DNA of 64,000 bases, from the NCBI GenBank assembly GCA_026874595.1, contig CM049317.1, positions 27,520,401 through 27,584,400 on the forward strand. The letters run 5' to 3'. This document shows, one piece after another, positions 11,280 through 21,798 of this stretch. The notes beneath the pieces were generated by a model that had not been told where the DNA came from, searched no databases, and worked only from the letters and a program-made list of their open reading frames with translations. Within the stretch, counting starts at the first letter, position 1; each line of letters begins with the position of its first letter. The position numbers and the translations under genes were made by a program. Source of the stretch: Sipunculus nudus. Lineage: Eukaryota > Annelida > Sipuncula > Golfingiida > Sipunculidae.

Positions 11280-14156
11280 ATGGTCATTGTAGCTACAATC
11301 ATGCATTAATTGAATAATGAGTGGATGGTTTTGAATTCCGAAAATGGGACAAACGATCTGGGTTCTTTGTTTCACAGTATGAAATGAAAGTAGATTTGGA
11401 GTTTGAATTATGATTTTCAGGCAGATGTAAAATTATAATAAATGTCTTCAGAAGATTAAAATATTATGTGGTTATCTACATCTGTTGTTTCAAAGAAACT
11501 GGTTATTGCATTACATTAACATATTTGAAAAAATAGCTGGAAAGACACACTACATCCCACTCTTATTACAGAAATCAAGCTTTAACCTTTCAGTTTGATA
11601 CTACAGACAAAATAAATAGAGACATGATTGATTGTTTTTTTAATATTTACTAGAAAAACGGGCTGCACTCTCAAAATAAATAAGCAGGACGTAAAGATCA
11701 CATTATTAAATTAATAGAACTTCCATTAATATTAGTTGTTATTTATAATATTAACAACAGACCGAAATAGGACATACATTAATAATTTTCCTCTTTTAAG
11801 CAAATCAACGCCAGACCGACAATTTATAATACATCACTATTTGTCTGGATTAAATAATATCAACGCCAAACCGAAAAGTAAATTACTTAACCTGTAAGCG
11901 TTAACCATACACCTAAAACGATGCAGAGGAACAAAATTCCGTTCAAATTCCTGTTTGTGTTTTATCTGTTTTGTTAATTTTTATATCAATATTATCACAT
12001 TCATTAAGTTAAGGGAGAACAGTACCTGAGCGAATTCTCAGAGAAAAAAACATTTAACGATATCTGGGGAAAGCTGCACAAGCATTGTTTTTTTTTTTAT
12101 AAAATGGTCAAGCAATACCCATGAATCATCATTTTAAGTTAGGTTCTTACTAAAGTGAAGCTCATCTTTTGCGAAGTTTGATTTTTATCAACACAGAATG
12201 GACAAACTGTCCGAGATGTATTCTGTTAACGTGATTCATAATAAATATAGCTTCCAACTAAAATTTCCCTCATCAGCCGGAATGTAACAGTAATTCAGGT
12301 TGGCTGTAGTGTTCCGATTGTTATATATTTATCACAGGAATTGATGCAAAATGGGTATGAGAAGCTAAGGGTGAGGATAAGCACGTGTAACACATTTTGA
12401 CATTAAGGATGTTGATATTCCACTTGGTAACTTTATCAGGCGAATAGCTTCACAAACACAATATCACTGCTATTAACGGGGCAATTATTTCAGGAAACAA
12501 GACAGAACACGTACCAGGTCTGCTGAGCATAAGATAGAAATTAAATGTAACATACTCTCTTTTCTTGAATTATAAATCATGTTAAGTTGCTATATATTTC
12601 GCCGAATTATAAATCATGTTAAGTTGCTATATATTACTCCAGGACTCGTGGTATTTGTTTGAAATATGCCATTTACCAAATTAATGTGTTTGTTTGTGTC
12701 TTATTAAACGCTTACCCGGATATTTTTGTTGTATAATTATGTAACAACCATTCCTAATTATATAACATGTAATATTTATCACCGTTGTTAACATTACGAT
12801 TTAGAATTGGATAAACTGTGAGGACATTACGAATGCTTGATTGTACTTTCACTCTTCCTATAAATCAAATACGACGAGATACGTTTCACTAATCCTGTTC
12901 ATTATTTCAAATGAAAAACAACATAGACAAGGCCACACCATATGAGTCAAATAACGTTCATTTATAGCACCATACATTAGCCTGAAAGCATTTTTACAGC
13001 TAAAATAAGGTATTATAATGAAAAGAAGTGTATTCAGCTTCACACAATATATAAACGACCATACTTTTTGCCGATTGTATCCCAGTTGTCTTATACCTAT
13101 ACACACACAAACACACACACACATATACAAAGTTTTATCCTGGTTAGTTAATTATCGATGGCTGGATAACGAAGAAGAGTGCCATCTTTTAGATAGAAAT
13201 TAACGATTTGTAAGAGTATTTTCCTCGCGCAGTATTCCCCCCATAGTATTCTGTCCAAGTTAATCGATTTGTCGTTAGTATTATTTGCACTGCCATCAAG
13301 AAAGTACTTTTGTCCTAAACTAGGATGTACAGCGTTTGTTTTTCTCTAAAATTATACGTTAACCATGAGGTACACTCTATGAAAAGAAAAACTAGATAAA
13401 TGTTACTGAGGATGAGCATTTTCAGAATTATATCTGGGAAGCGTCTTTATGCGTCTTAATGACAGATCGAATTCCAATGAAATCATGATGACGCACCTCA
13501 GATTTCTCTTACTTTTAACATGTGTGGAACATCCCCATCACTGACTGAAAAGACGTCCTAGCAACCTCTTAGGTTACACTGTTGCCTTATGAGAAACCAA
13601 TAAAACGTTCATATATCGTAAAATTATGTAACTGGGGAAAATTCTGACTTCATAACGAGTAATCGAGACCATTTTTATTCAAAATATTTAACGTAATACT
13701 AAGTAAAAGTGATCACATTTCTGAAGGATTCATCTGAGTGAGAGCAGTTTGCAAAGACCTATTAGATCGCCCGGTCTGGCAAAATATTGTAAACTCTGAA
13801 TGCTATAGGAAGGGTATGCAATTATTCATTATCAATTGGAAATTAAATATTTAAGTTTTCCACATAACTCTACATGAAAAGACTGGATATTAATACGATA
13901 CGTTTAGTATTATCCTTTTAATAATGCTGGAAAAAGAGTAAACAAGAAAACAAAAACAAAAATAGAAGTTCGTAACCAGGCACCAGGACAGTTATTAAAA
14001 TTATCTGTAATATGATATGTACAATGCATGTATGCTTTTAACATACACACCATAATCATTAACCTTAAATATAATATCAATCAATATTATTTATGCAGAT
14101 ACAATATAAGCTAGACCTTCTACAAGTCTACAGGGTAAAATGTTCATGATGATGTT

Positions 14157-14522
14157 CTTTTTTAAAAAGATTTGTTGCTGCTTGTTTAATGCTTAGCTTA
14201 ACTAAGTATATGTACATCTCAATTCCGGTTTTAGATTACGTGACAGGGGCTTTTATCCAATTTTTCCTGGGTCAGCCAGGTTTGGTATACCACTCGTGCG
14301 GGCCCTGGGTATGTGTCATCCCCATAACTGGGTCAAAACACCGAGGAACACGTTTGTGAGTGAATCACGACTGTTGGGCCAAGTCTGCCCTTTTAGGCTG
14401 CAGAGAGCTAATCCTGAATGGGGGCCGGCCGTAAAAATTCTCGACGGCTCGGCTGAATTTCGAACTCACGATCTCCCGGCTTTGAGTACTGCGCTCTATC
14501 CCTGAGCCACAGAACCCTGTTC
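14157..14522 (-). mobile_element. tRNA-derived SINE, full length, with target-site duplication
   Basis: Read on the minus strand, the head has an A-box-like TGGCTCAGGGATAGAGCG and a B-box-like GAGTTCGAAATTC, followed by a body with GGGGGCCGGCC-type and CAGGCTTAA-type segments. It ends in an A/T-rich tail near 14157. It is flanked by TTCATGATGATGTT (14143-14156) and TTCATGATAATGTT (14523-14536). The paralogous site near 24700-24730 has no insert, so the element jumped in after the segment was duplicated. Same family as 34715-35110, 15066-15345 and 40985-41125. Confidence 0.8.
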
Positions 14523-15065
14523 TTCATGATAATGTTTAGTTCTTCAAACAAAGTTGATAAAAATCAAAACTAATAAAGTAAACATCTATGTAAAAGCACC
14601 TATTGTATATAAAATAAAATAATATCAAATGATAAAAATCCACAATATGAATATAACATTTTTATTTCTAATTACCTAAAAAATACACATCTGACGCGAT
14701 TGCCAAATAAAACTTTGCAATCACTAGAGGAGTTCAACATAAATAACAGTGCTAAGTCATCTAACGCAGAAATAAAGTTTAAGTAGGAGTAATTTTAAAC
14801 ACCGACACCAATGTTAATATTTGGAGACTGGCTACGAGCTAGGCGCTTGATTTCCGTGCACATAATATGCAATCTGTGACCTAGATAGCTACATTTTTTA
14901 GGCATGCTCAGGCATATAGGACAAGATATTAGAACACCCTTTGTACAGTTTTAGTTGGTCTTCTTGCCATTGATAAAGATTCCTGATTACCTTGGCACAT
15001 CTGGTAAAAATAAAATAAAACTATGGCTGTATGAATGTATTGCAACAGATGAGATAGGAACTATT

Positions 15066-15345
15066 AACCGGCTTATGTAGCTCAGCAATAGAGCAAATGA
15101 CTCAAAGCCTGGAGTTCGTGAGTTTAAATATCAGCCGAGGAGCTGTGAGATTTTTACTGGCGGCTCCAACCGAGGGTGAGCGAATTGCAGGCTTAATGGG
15201 AAGACTAGTACCCCACAGCCGTGTTTCACCCATAGATGAGTGCGTCCGTGAGTGGCCCTTTGGTGTATGGCATAACAATAAGGAGGATTACATAAATGCG
15301 GTAGAACATAGACACATAAGTATGTGTCGATGTCCAACTCGGCAG
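15066..15345 (+). mobile_element. tRNA-derived SINE, plus-strand copy
   Basis: The tRNA-like head (TATGTAGCTCAGCAATAGAG, then GAGTTCGTGAGTTTAAAT) is followed by the same body as the other copies (GGGTGAGCG..TGCAGGCTTAATG.GAAGACT). The B box is degraded. The whole segment with its left flank (14690-15260) is paralogous to 40550-41120, so this insertion predates that duplication. Confidence 0.7.
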
Positions 15346-15739
15346 TTTCCGAATTCTTTTTAAAACCTAGCTGACATGTTTTCCTCCAACTTATGCATCC
15401 AACCCATAAAGCAATCTTTTAAATAGACATTTACTGCGTGACACAAGAATGCGATACTGATTCCTTGTTTATACCTATGAACAATGGTTAGTCGAATCAC
15501 TGATAACCTATCACCCATGAACATTATTCTCTGATAAGAGTTTGTCTGTCTTTCTTTAGTTGAAACCAGATATGTAGGCGTTATGAACAAATTGGCAGGT
15601 CTTTATCTGACACGCTGTTCCTTGATAACAAAGGACGTGTACAATAAGTACTAAAAACGTACAGAAAAACCTCTTAGGGATAATGTCCTAAGGACATTAA
15701 AAGATGGTCATTTGAATATTAAAACTTTATTATCATACA

Positions 15740-15960
15740 AGGTATATAAACCAGCATATTACCGGTACATGTTAATTACGACATTATTTAAAGAAGGGAT
15801 AAAACGTCATAATCCCTTCATCTCGCAAATTTCGAGCTGAGTAGGTAGCCATAGACATTTATCCTTCTTATAACAGTTACTTCATGGACCAGTCAAGAAA
15901 AGCGAGCTTAGGTACGTGGAAGAAAGATGTTCAGATTAGTTTTGGTGATCCTGTAGAAGG
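15740..15960 (+). other. Duplicated TATA/ATG module, copy 1
   Basis: TATATAAA at 15743-15750 precedes an ATG at 15884. The frame from that ATG contains GTWKKDVQISFGD. The same block recurs at 25803, 27848 and 44248 with few or no indels over the first roughly 80 nt. A possible donor (TAG|GTACGT) sits ten codons in. I do not recognise the peptide; it may be a short first exon, or simply conserved because the duplications are young. Confidence 0.3.
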
Positions 15961-16053
15961 TACAGTTGTTGATTTAAGAAGATATTTCTTTATACAAATA
16001 TACATTGATATTAACAGCTCCAGGCATCTCCGGTGACACCAGCTGTGTCAAAA

Positions 16054-16119
16054 ATGAATTTATTATCCAAAAGTGTCATTTTTCTCCTGTTGTTCTTATT
16101 CATCCAGCTAGATGGCGAG
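16054..16119 (+). CDS. Candidate signal-peptide exon
   Basis: ATG in a good context (AAAATGA) opens 22 codons reading MNLLSKSV then a solid hydrophobic core (IFLLLFLFIQL), ending GE at a donor-like GAG|GTATTT. The GAG|GTA end is kept in the paralogues near 26058 and 28100. The start codon and hydrophobic core are not: they read ATA at 25965 and have stops elsewhere. With no second exon found, this could be chance. Confidence 0.25.
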
Positions 16120-16239
16120 GTATTTTACTATCCCTTTTTTATCCCTGTTATTTCAAGCAAAAAAAGAATCTCGAACTGAGTTAAATAGAATAAGTTGAGG
16201 ATTTGGTAACTTAAATTGAGGATGAGTTCTCTTAAATGT

Positions 16240-16700
16240 TGATGGTCCTTTGTATGCACTGAAACCGTTGACATCAGACATAATGGTCCACGGTGATCCT
16301 GATGGTTAATGCACCTGTCCCTTCAGTGTTGTTGGTAGTCAAGCGTGCCGATCGTCTTGTGCAATATACTGTTGGAGGTCCGATGAACCAGACGGGCCTT
16401 ACACTAACATGTTTTCGTCAGACGTACTCATCCCGTCCTGTTTACTGTGACCAAGGACGTCACACGTAGCGGTCTGTCGTATGGTCTTTGTGGTCAGATG
16501 TACATGTCCGTACTGCGAACTTTTGCAATATGCTCCTGAACGTCACACGTACCGGTGCTTCGTGTTCACTGTGGTCTTGCTTGTCAGACCGTTATCTTGG
16601 TTGTCACGCCTATCGGTCCGTCTTTTGTATTGATATTGTATGTCAGGCTTTCTTTTCCCTCGTATGCATTGTGGCCTTGCTTATATTGTCTACATATCTT
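16240..16700 (+). repeat. Degenerate minisatellite, about 40-bp unit, copy 1
   Basis: Imperfect tandem units combine GTGCACTGTGGTCTTGG, GTCAGACGTACC and GTCCGTC in that order, with a period near 40 bp and many small indels. The same array type recurs at 26180-26560, 28230-28720, 29110-29340 and 44880-45000. Open frames through it (for example 16488-16772) are by-products. Confidence 0.65.
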
Positions 16701-18547
16701 ATCACATATTTTAACATTTCCAGCAAAAGATACTTTTTTATGTTAACACGGCAAATTTTGATTGTTGATTAGATGTGTGTATATATTTTGGGCAAGATAA
16801 ACTGAAGTTGTTAAAAGAAGTGCTAGAAATATTATAAAAATTGTAAATATAATTACGGCAGACTTAATTTACAGAGTGTTTAATATGAATAAAATGTGAC
16901 ATCCTTCCTGATTCCTAATATTTACATCGGGTATTCATAAAACAGCGTGTGTTTAACTGCGAAATTACCTAATGTAAACATAATCTCGATAATCTCTTTT
17001 GTTAGCAGCATCTTTCAGGATTTTGTGGTTATAGAAACGTTAATGCCGCAACCAGTTAACACTATACACACTCTTATAAAACACAATATACCCACTGTTC
17101 AAATATACATAACATGTTAATCAAGGAATGTTAGAGTTATAATGAGTATTTTCCTTGAAGATACACAATTTCAATATTAAAACCATGCAAAACGAGACAG
17201 AACGTTGGTATTATGGTTTGAACTGACAACAATAAAACATCTGCTTAGAGGATATTGCATGCATCAACGAACTTTATATACTGAATCTAACTATGCGAAT
17301 ATTTGACACAGAACATGATAATTTAGTGTTGCATTTGTATTCAAACAGAAAATTTAAAATCTAATAGGCTGATTAAGGTATTCTTTTAGATCGGTACAAA
17401 AATAAATTAAGGCAAAGGCTGAACAGTCGTCTACGTTTTGCTATAATGGATGACATACGATGGGGCAATTCATTTTAATTAAACAATACAGACATAAACT
17501 TATATTAGGGTGACGTTATGTGCTTGTCATAACAACCTTGGGTTAATATTTCTGGGGCGAAGCCTAATATTCAGAGAAACATCAAGCACTAAATCCTAAA
17601 CATAAGGCAGTTTTATAATATATAAGGGAATTTTATTCACCTAATAATAAAACTTGGCAAGTAGATTAAGAAGTATTGTAAATGGTATAATACAAATTAT
17701 AAGTATCCGTGTCTGTGTTCTATCTTACACAAATGTCCCTCTATGTACATGTTTGACTCTGATAAAGTCAACAAGCTTTTTGTTTCAGAGTCCTCATTTA
17801 TTATGCACGAACCGAAGATAATTGTTTCATCCCGGCCATGTGTAAATGTACTCGAAACACATGTGAAGAAAGGATGTTATGGAAATTGATCATACATGAT
17901 GGTTTGGTAAAAACTTACCAACAAGTAAAATCTTAATGAAAATAATCCCCGGAATAAGAGTGCAATTGGTTGTTATGGCAGATCTGTTAACACCGGAAGT
18001 ACCATATGACGATATGGTCATCCTTGGAGAGCGAGTGGGGGAAAAATGAAGTATACGCGGCGTTTCACTGAAATGTGTCAGTGGACCAACGTTCATCACG
18101 GGGGAGGGCGGCCGGGTTGTTGTTCGTGTTTTAGTCAAAGACAGCAATACCTCGATATCCAGGGTGTCTTTCAAAATATTTTCAATTAAAAAAGTTAACA
18201 TGAATAACACTGGTTTATTTAAAAATTCCAATTAAAGGCACTGATTTTGAACAATATCTTCCGTGCAAGATTTGCGTTCCTATATAAGACCTATCTTTAA
18301 TTTTTTTTTATAATAGTCTACTCTTTAATGAGACACTTCATCTATTTGAAGAGCTTTCAAACAGACATTACTTCACGTCTGAGGTTATACATATGTAGAC
18401 AAATTTAAATAATCATCGAACTTTAAAAGTTCTGTAAGCAGTATCTATAACAGCAGTGAATAAAATAAATGTGATTTTTAATGCTTCTGTTAGTGTCTCC
18501 TTTTTAACCAGTTGCTATTTTGTATATATCATAACAGTAATAAATAT

Positions 18548-18880
18548 CAGAATTCCGGACTAGCTCAATTGTACTCTTCTTGTCCAGAAGATGAGGATGT
18601 GAACGTGTACAGTTCTGTAGAACCGTAGTGCCAGTCCTGACTTAGGCCTTCACCTCGGTTAAATAATCCAGACCAGAAAACGACATGCTTCTCCGGTAGT
18701 GATGCCGTTATGGATAAAAATGCCCAGTACTCCGGGCCACCTCTTGATAGTTGTGGATACCTGGAGACAGGGGAAGCCCCCCTTGCTTGGAATGAAGCAC
18801 CTGTACCCCCAAATGGCCCCGACATGTCAGTATAACTGTTGTTCCTTTTCCAAAAGCTTCGGAGCACCGCCTCTTCTTTT
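18548..18880 (-). pseudogene. Receptor B tail-exon remnant
   Basis: Keeps WKRNNSYTDMSG at its start and QDWHYGSTELYTFTSSSSG near its end, the latter identical to receptor C over 19 residues. In between it alternates reading frames and has an internal TAA. The final TYR-ALA-SER block is cut off by TGA at 18565-18567. The acceptor AATTCAG is intact and in the expected phase. Confidence 0.8.
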
Positions 18881-19400
18881 CTGAATTTAGTGCAGCACCT
18901 TCATTTATTAAACAAGGGGTTAACGTTACAAACAATCGAATAGGTCTTAGATGAATACAATGAGGAGCCGAAAAATCCCCAACAAATTACAGGGAAATAT
19001 TAATAAATTTTGTAATTGGTTTTATAAATACATTATTTCCATGAAAATACAGTTAAAAATGATCATTTTCTTTGTATCGATTCATCATCATATCGAACTA
19101 TATTAAGGTGTTATTGTTCATTACAAAAACTTTTCATAGGGTAAAAGTGACAGAGTTAAAAAAAAAGAAAACTCGTAGTTTTCTCGGATGCGTTCCATAA
19201 TTTGTATTTTTTTACAGTAGTTAACCTTCAGTTACTGTACAAGCCTTACAGCGTAATATGAACTAACTTTTACTTAATTTAAAATAAATAGCCTGTTTGT
19301 TTTAGTGTTTATTGTGAAAATATTTCATAAGCACATAATTTCAAATTATTAGCATATAAGTTCATTAGCATATTAACACACATCGCCCATGCGATATTAC

Positions 19401-19550
19401 CTGTTAATAAACAGATGAAATGTTGTTTGGAATTGCAGTTAACGGGCCTCCAATCTATCTTCAAACCATTAGGCGGTCTTGTCATTACAGCGCATCGTTC
19501 ATTTTCTACCGTTTCTAATTTATGTTTCCATTTAAAGTTCTTCACGGTGA
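19401..19550 (-). pseudogene. Receptor B CTLD2 second-half exon
   Basis: A 150-nt exon, open, with acceptor TTTTTCAG and donor ACAG|GTAAT as in receptor A. It encodes KNFKWKHKLE, DWRPVNCNS and QHFIC. It is intact by itself but belongs to a gene broken elsewhere. Confidence 0.8.
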
Positions 19551-19712
19551 CTGAAAAAGATGCAGTTGGTGAAACTTATGATCTAATGTGTACATCAACA
19601 TTTAAAGTGATGCGACATGTAAATTAACTCATATAACAAGTAAAATTGCATGACCAAAGGGAACCATGTACCAACACTGCTAGAATTTGTATGAGGATTT
19701 TCAAATATTCAC

Positions 19713-19945
19713 CTTCGGTAGGTGCCATCCATTTCCAGTTACCTTTTGTCAGTCCGACCCAGTAATAAATATCTTGAACATGCTTCAGTAGGTCCTTTGC
19801 TGTAATCAAGTATTCTCCTGACAGGAGATTCCCCTTTAGATGGTACAAACCGACGCGGCTGAAAACCACGTCGTTTCCTCTGATCTCACCAGCAAATATC
19901 CTTCCCCTGCCTTATAACATTTCCCTTGGTAATTCCGATGACATG
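19713..19945 (-). pseudogene. Receptor B CTLD2 first-half exon with 1-bp deletion
   Basis: Splice sites are intact (GACAG acceptor, GAAG|GTGAAT donor). The length is 233 nt against 234 in receptor A. The missing base lies near 19843-19845: plus strand ATGGTACAAAC against CTGGTTACAAAC in A. It shifts frame just after the SVC Cys and meets TAA. Beyond the shift the other frame still reads LLSGEYL..YYWVGLTKGNWKWM, so the Trp lost in receptor A is retained here. Confidence 0.8.
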
Positions 19946-20456
19946 CTGTCATTAGAAAATGTCCAGTTTGGAAGAATCATATTTCTGAAGAGCATTGGAA
20001 ACCATTTGGCATAATACTTAATAAAAATAGGTCTACCAAAAAGTTTCTTTTATATTTAAGAAAACGTGTTCAACAAGCATTTAGGTCTTGCTAAAGGAGT
20101 TTTTAAGCTTCAAGGTATCACTCATTTTTTTTCATTTCCGGATGCCATATCCTGAATCTGAAATACAAATTTTGGTAGCGAGAAATACCAATCTGAAAAA
20201 AAATATGTTTGCATTCAGAAATACTTTTTGATCAATTGCCCTGAAATGTTCAAGATATGCCGAAGCTAATTTCAATATGTGCCTCAATTGATTTGTTATT
20301 AGGACTTTAAGTGGATATTCTAAATGGAGACATTTGGGTTTATATAGACAGTGATATGATCTAGCAAACTGCAAATATAAATGTAACAACATACAGCGAA
20401 ACACATGTTAATATAATCAGATACTAATATCGAACTTTGAGACAAAACTTCCCTAC

Positions 20457-20565
20457 ATGTTAGATGACAGATGAATCCTGGCATTTCCGCGAAACAATCC
20501 GTAGCATATAACATGTTGTTTCTCAGTGTGCAACACTGTCTGGTGTCACTTGACCTTTGTGGTGT
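20457..20565 (-). pseudogene. Receptor B CTLD1 second-half exon with lost acceptor
   Basis: Encodes TPQRSSDTRQCC and ATDCFAEMPGFIC, closely matching receptor A. The base pair before the exon reads AA (20567-20566) where receptor A has AG, so normal splicing into the exon is not expected. The donor side (ACAT|GTAGGG) is weaker than in A and C. Confidence 0.7.
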
Positions 20566-21326
20566 TTGGTTGGCTTATATATATGATAAGATATATTTTA
20601 TATAGCGTCTCTCAAGTATATATGGGTGTCGCTTCAATTCCCATATTGCAGTACTGCATATTGCGACATGTGGGATCGTATTGCGATACCTTTCGCGATA
20701 TTTTTATTGTATTGGTTCACAGGAAATATGTGTATTTTCTTGTTTATAATATCATTAATATGTCATTAATCAATCAGTATGCTAAATGTAATGATAACAC
20801 TAATTAATAATTGACAGTTTAATCCATATCATTGTTGAATTTAAGCTTTTACAAAATAAATATATTATTTTAGATAATATTTATTGTATTATTGTTATTT
20901 TGACAGTCTTCGGCACTTTAACTCTATCTGTCACACTTTTTTTTCTTTTATACCAATAGCTAGGTCATCGAGTATAAAATCTGCAGTATAAATAAAATTT
21001 GCAGTACAAAATCAAAATCCCTGACACGGACTTTAGATCTTATTACCCGAATACGCCTTACCCGGCCCGATGAAGGTATATTCATGCGGCGGCGGCTTTC
21101 AATCTTAGCCTTTCACTACACTCCTCCCATTAGATGTCAATGATTTAAACATCAACATTTTTACAACAATAGAACCATTTAAGTCACTTTTGACAAATAG
21201 CGATATGCAATATGCGAATCATCGAATCGCGATATACCATATATCGAACATCGCACTTCCCTCAAGACTACTGTAAGACTACAATGATGTATGAAAAAGA
21301 TATATAAACATCAACAAATATTTTAC

Positions 21327-21497
21327 CAATTTTATTTTGCTCCTGCCAGAACCAAACACAGTTATCTCTTCTTATCATAGCAAGCCAAGTCTCATTTTTT
21401 TCTAGCCTATAAATGTCTTGCTTGGACATGAGATTATCATATGGAAGGCTCATATTTAAGGTGTTACAATGGTCTGTCGCTGCCAGTTTCGTTAATT
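21327..21497 (-). pseudogene. Receptor B CTLD1 first-half exon
   Basis: Open over 171 nt with acceptor TTATTTCAG and donor ATTG|GTAAAA. Reads LTKLAATDHCNTLNMSLPYDN and KNETWLAMIRRD..VWFWQ. The length equals receptor A measured to its first donor, which suggests this is the ancestral boundary. Confidence 0.7.
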
Positions 21498-21710
21498 CTG
21501 AAATAAGCCCAAGGAATTGAGATACACCATCTGGTATTGTATCAACAGGACAACAGGGTTCACTCCTTGGCACACTCATGGGTCGGAACTATGTCAGTTA
21601 GAGTGACTGCAGCATTAGCCACCACGCGTGAATGAACATTTATAATATTAATCAGTCATGTTAAAAAAAATAGGCCACATGCAATTGGTTATTATTCAAC
21701 AAGTACTCAG

Positions 21711-21798
21711 CTTTTGATGAGTATACAACTTTGGTTTTTAAAGCTTGTTTTAACGGATTTATCAGTAGAAGAAAAAACTCTCGCGTCACATGGATCAT
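21711..21798 (-). pseudogene. Receptor B signal-peptide exon remnant
   Basis: An ATG at 21798 opens a frame matching the receptor A signal exon in length and 3' end, but the hydrophobic run is broken by Asn and Lys (FFLLLINPLKQALKTK). The donor reads AAAG|CT instead of AAAG|GT. Confidence 0.6.

Larger units (their letters stand above)
11050..18540. other. Flank between receptors A and B (duplicon copy 1)
   Basis: No supported protein gene lies here. The order is: (TA)n 11182-11275; anciently duplicated DNA whose paralogue lies at 21.9-25.0 kb (for example 12730-12800 against 22625-22715, and 13900-13990 against 24430-24545); MITE-like arm near 13155-13195; SINE 14157-14522; SINE from 15066; a TATA/ATG module 15740-15960; a minisatellite 16240-16700; and a tail region 16900-17900 that resembles 29560-30470. 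Confidence 0.6.
18548..21798 (-). pseudogene. Receptor B: decayed two-CTLD receptor pseudogene
   Basis: Minus-strand paralogue of receptors A and C. Exon remnants: 21798-21711 (N-terminus), 21497-21327 and 20565-20457 (CTLD1), 19945-19713 and 19550-19401 (CTLD2), 18880-18548 (tail). Lesions seen by comparison: the exon-1 donor GT became CT at 21710; the acceptor before 20565 reads AA instead of AG; one base is missing near 19843-19845, giving a 233-nt exon against 234 in receptor A with a stop just after; the tail has a TAA where receptor C has Phe, at least two frameshifts, and TGA at 18565-18567 where receptor C has Tyr. The signal core is also degraded (charged Lys, Asn). A transmembrane exon was not found with confidence between 18900 and 19400. 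It cannot encode a full receptor. Confidence 0.8.

Noticed and set aside
14296-14505. Open frame inside the SINE (also 15097-15363)
   Set aside because: They coincide with SINE bodies that occur in several copies with indels, so they are not genes.
14440-14522. A functional tRNA gene on the minus strand
   Set aside because: A and B boxes are present, but the cloverleaf is not intact and a SINE body follows. The same head occurs in four places.
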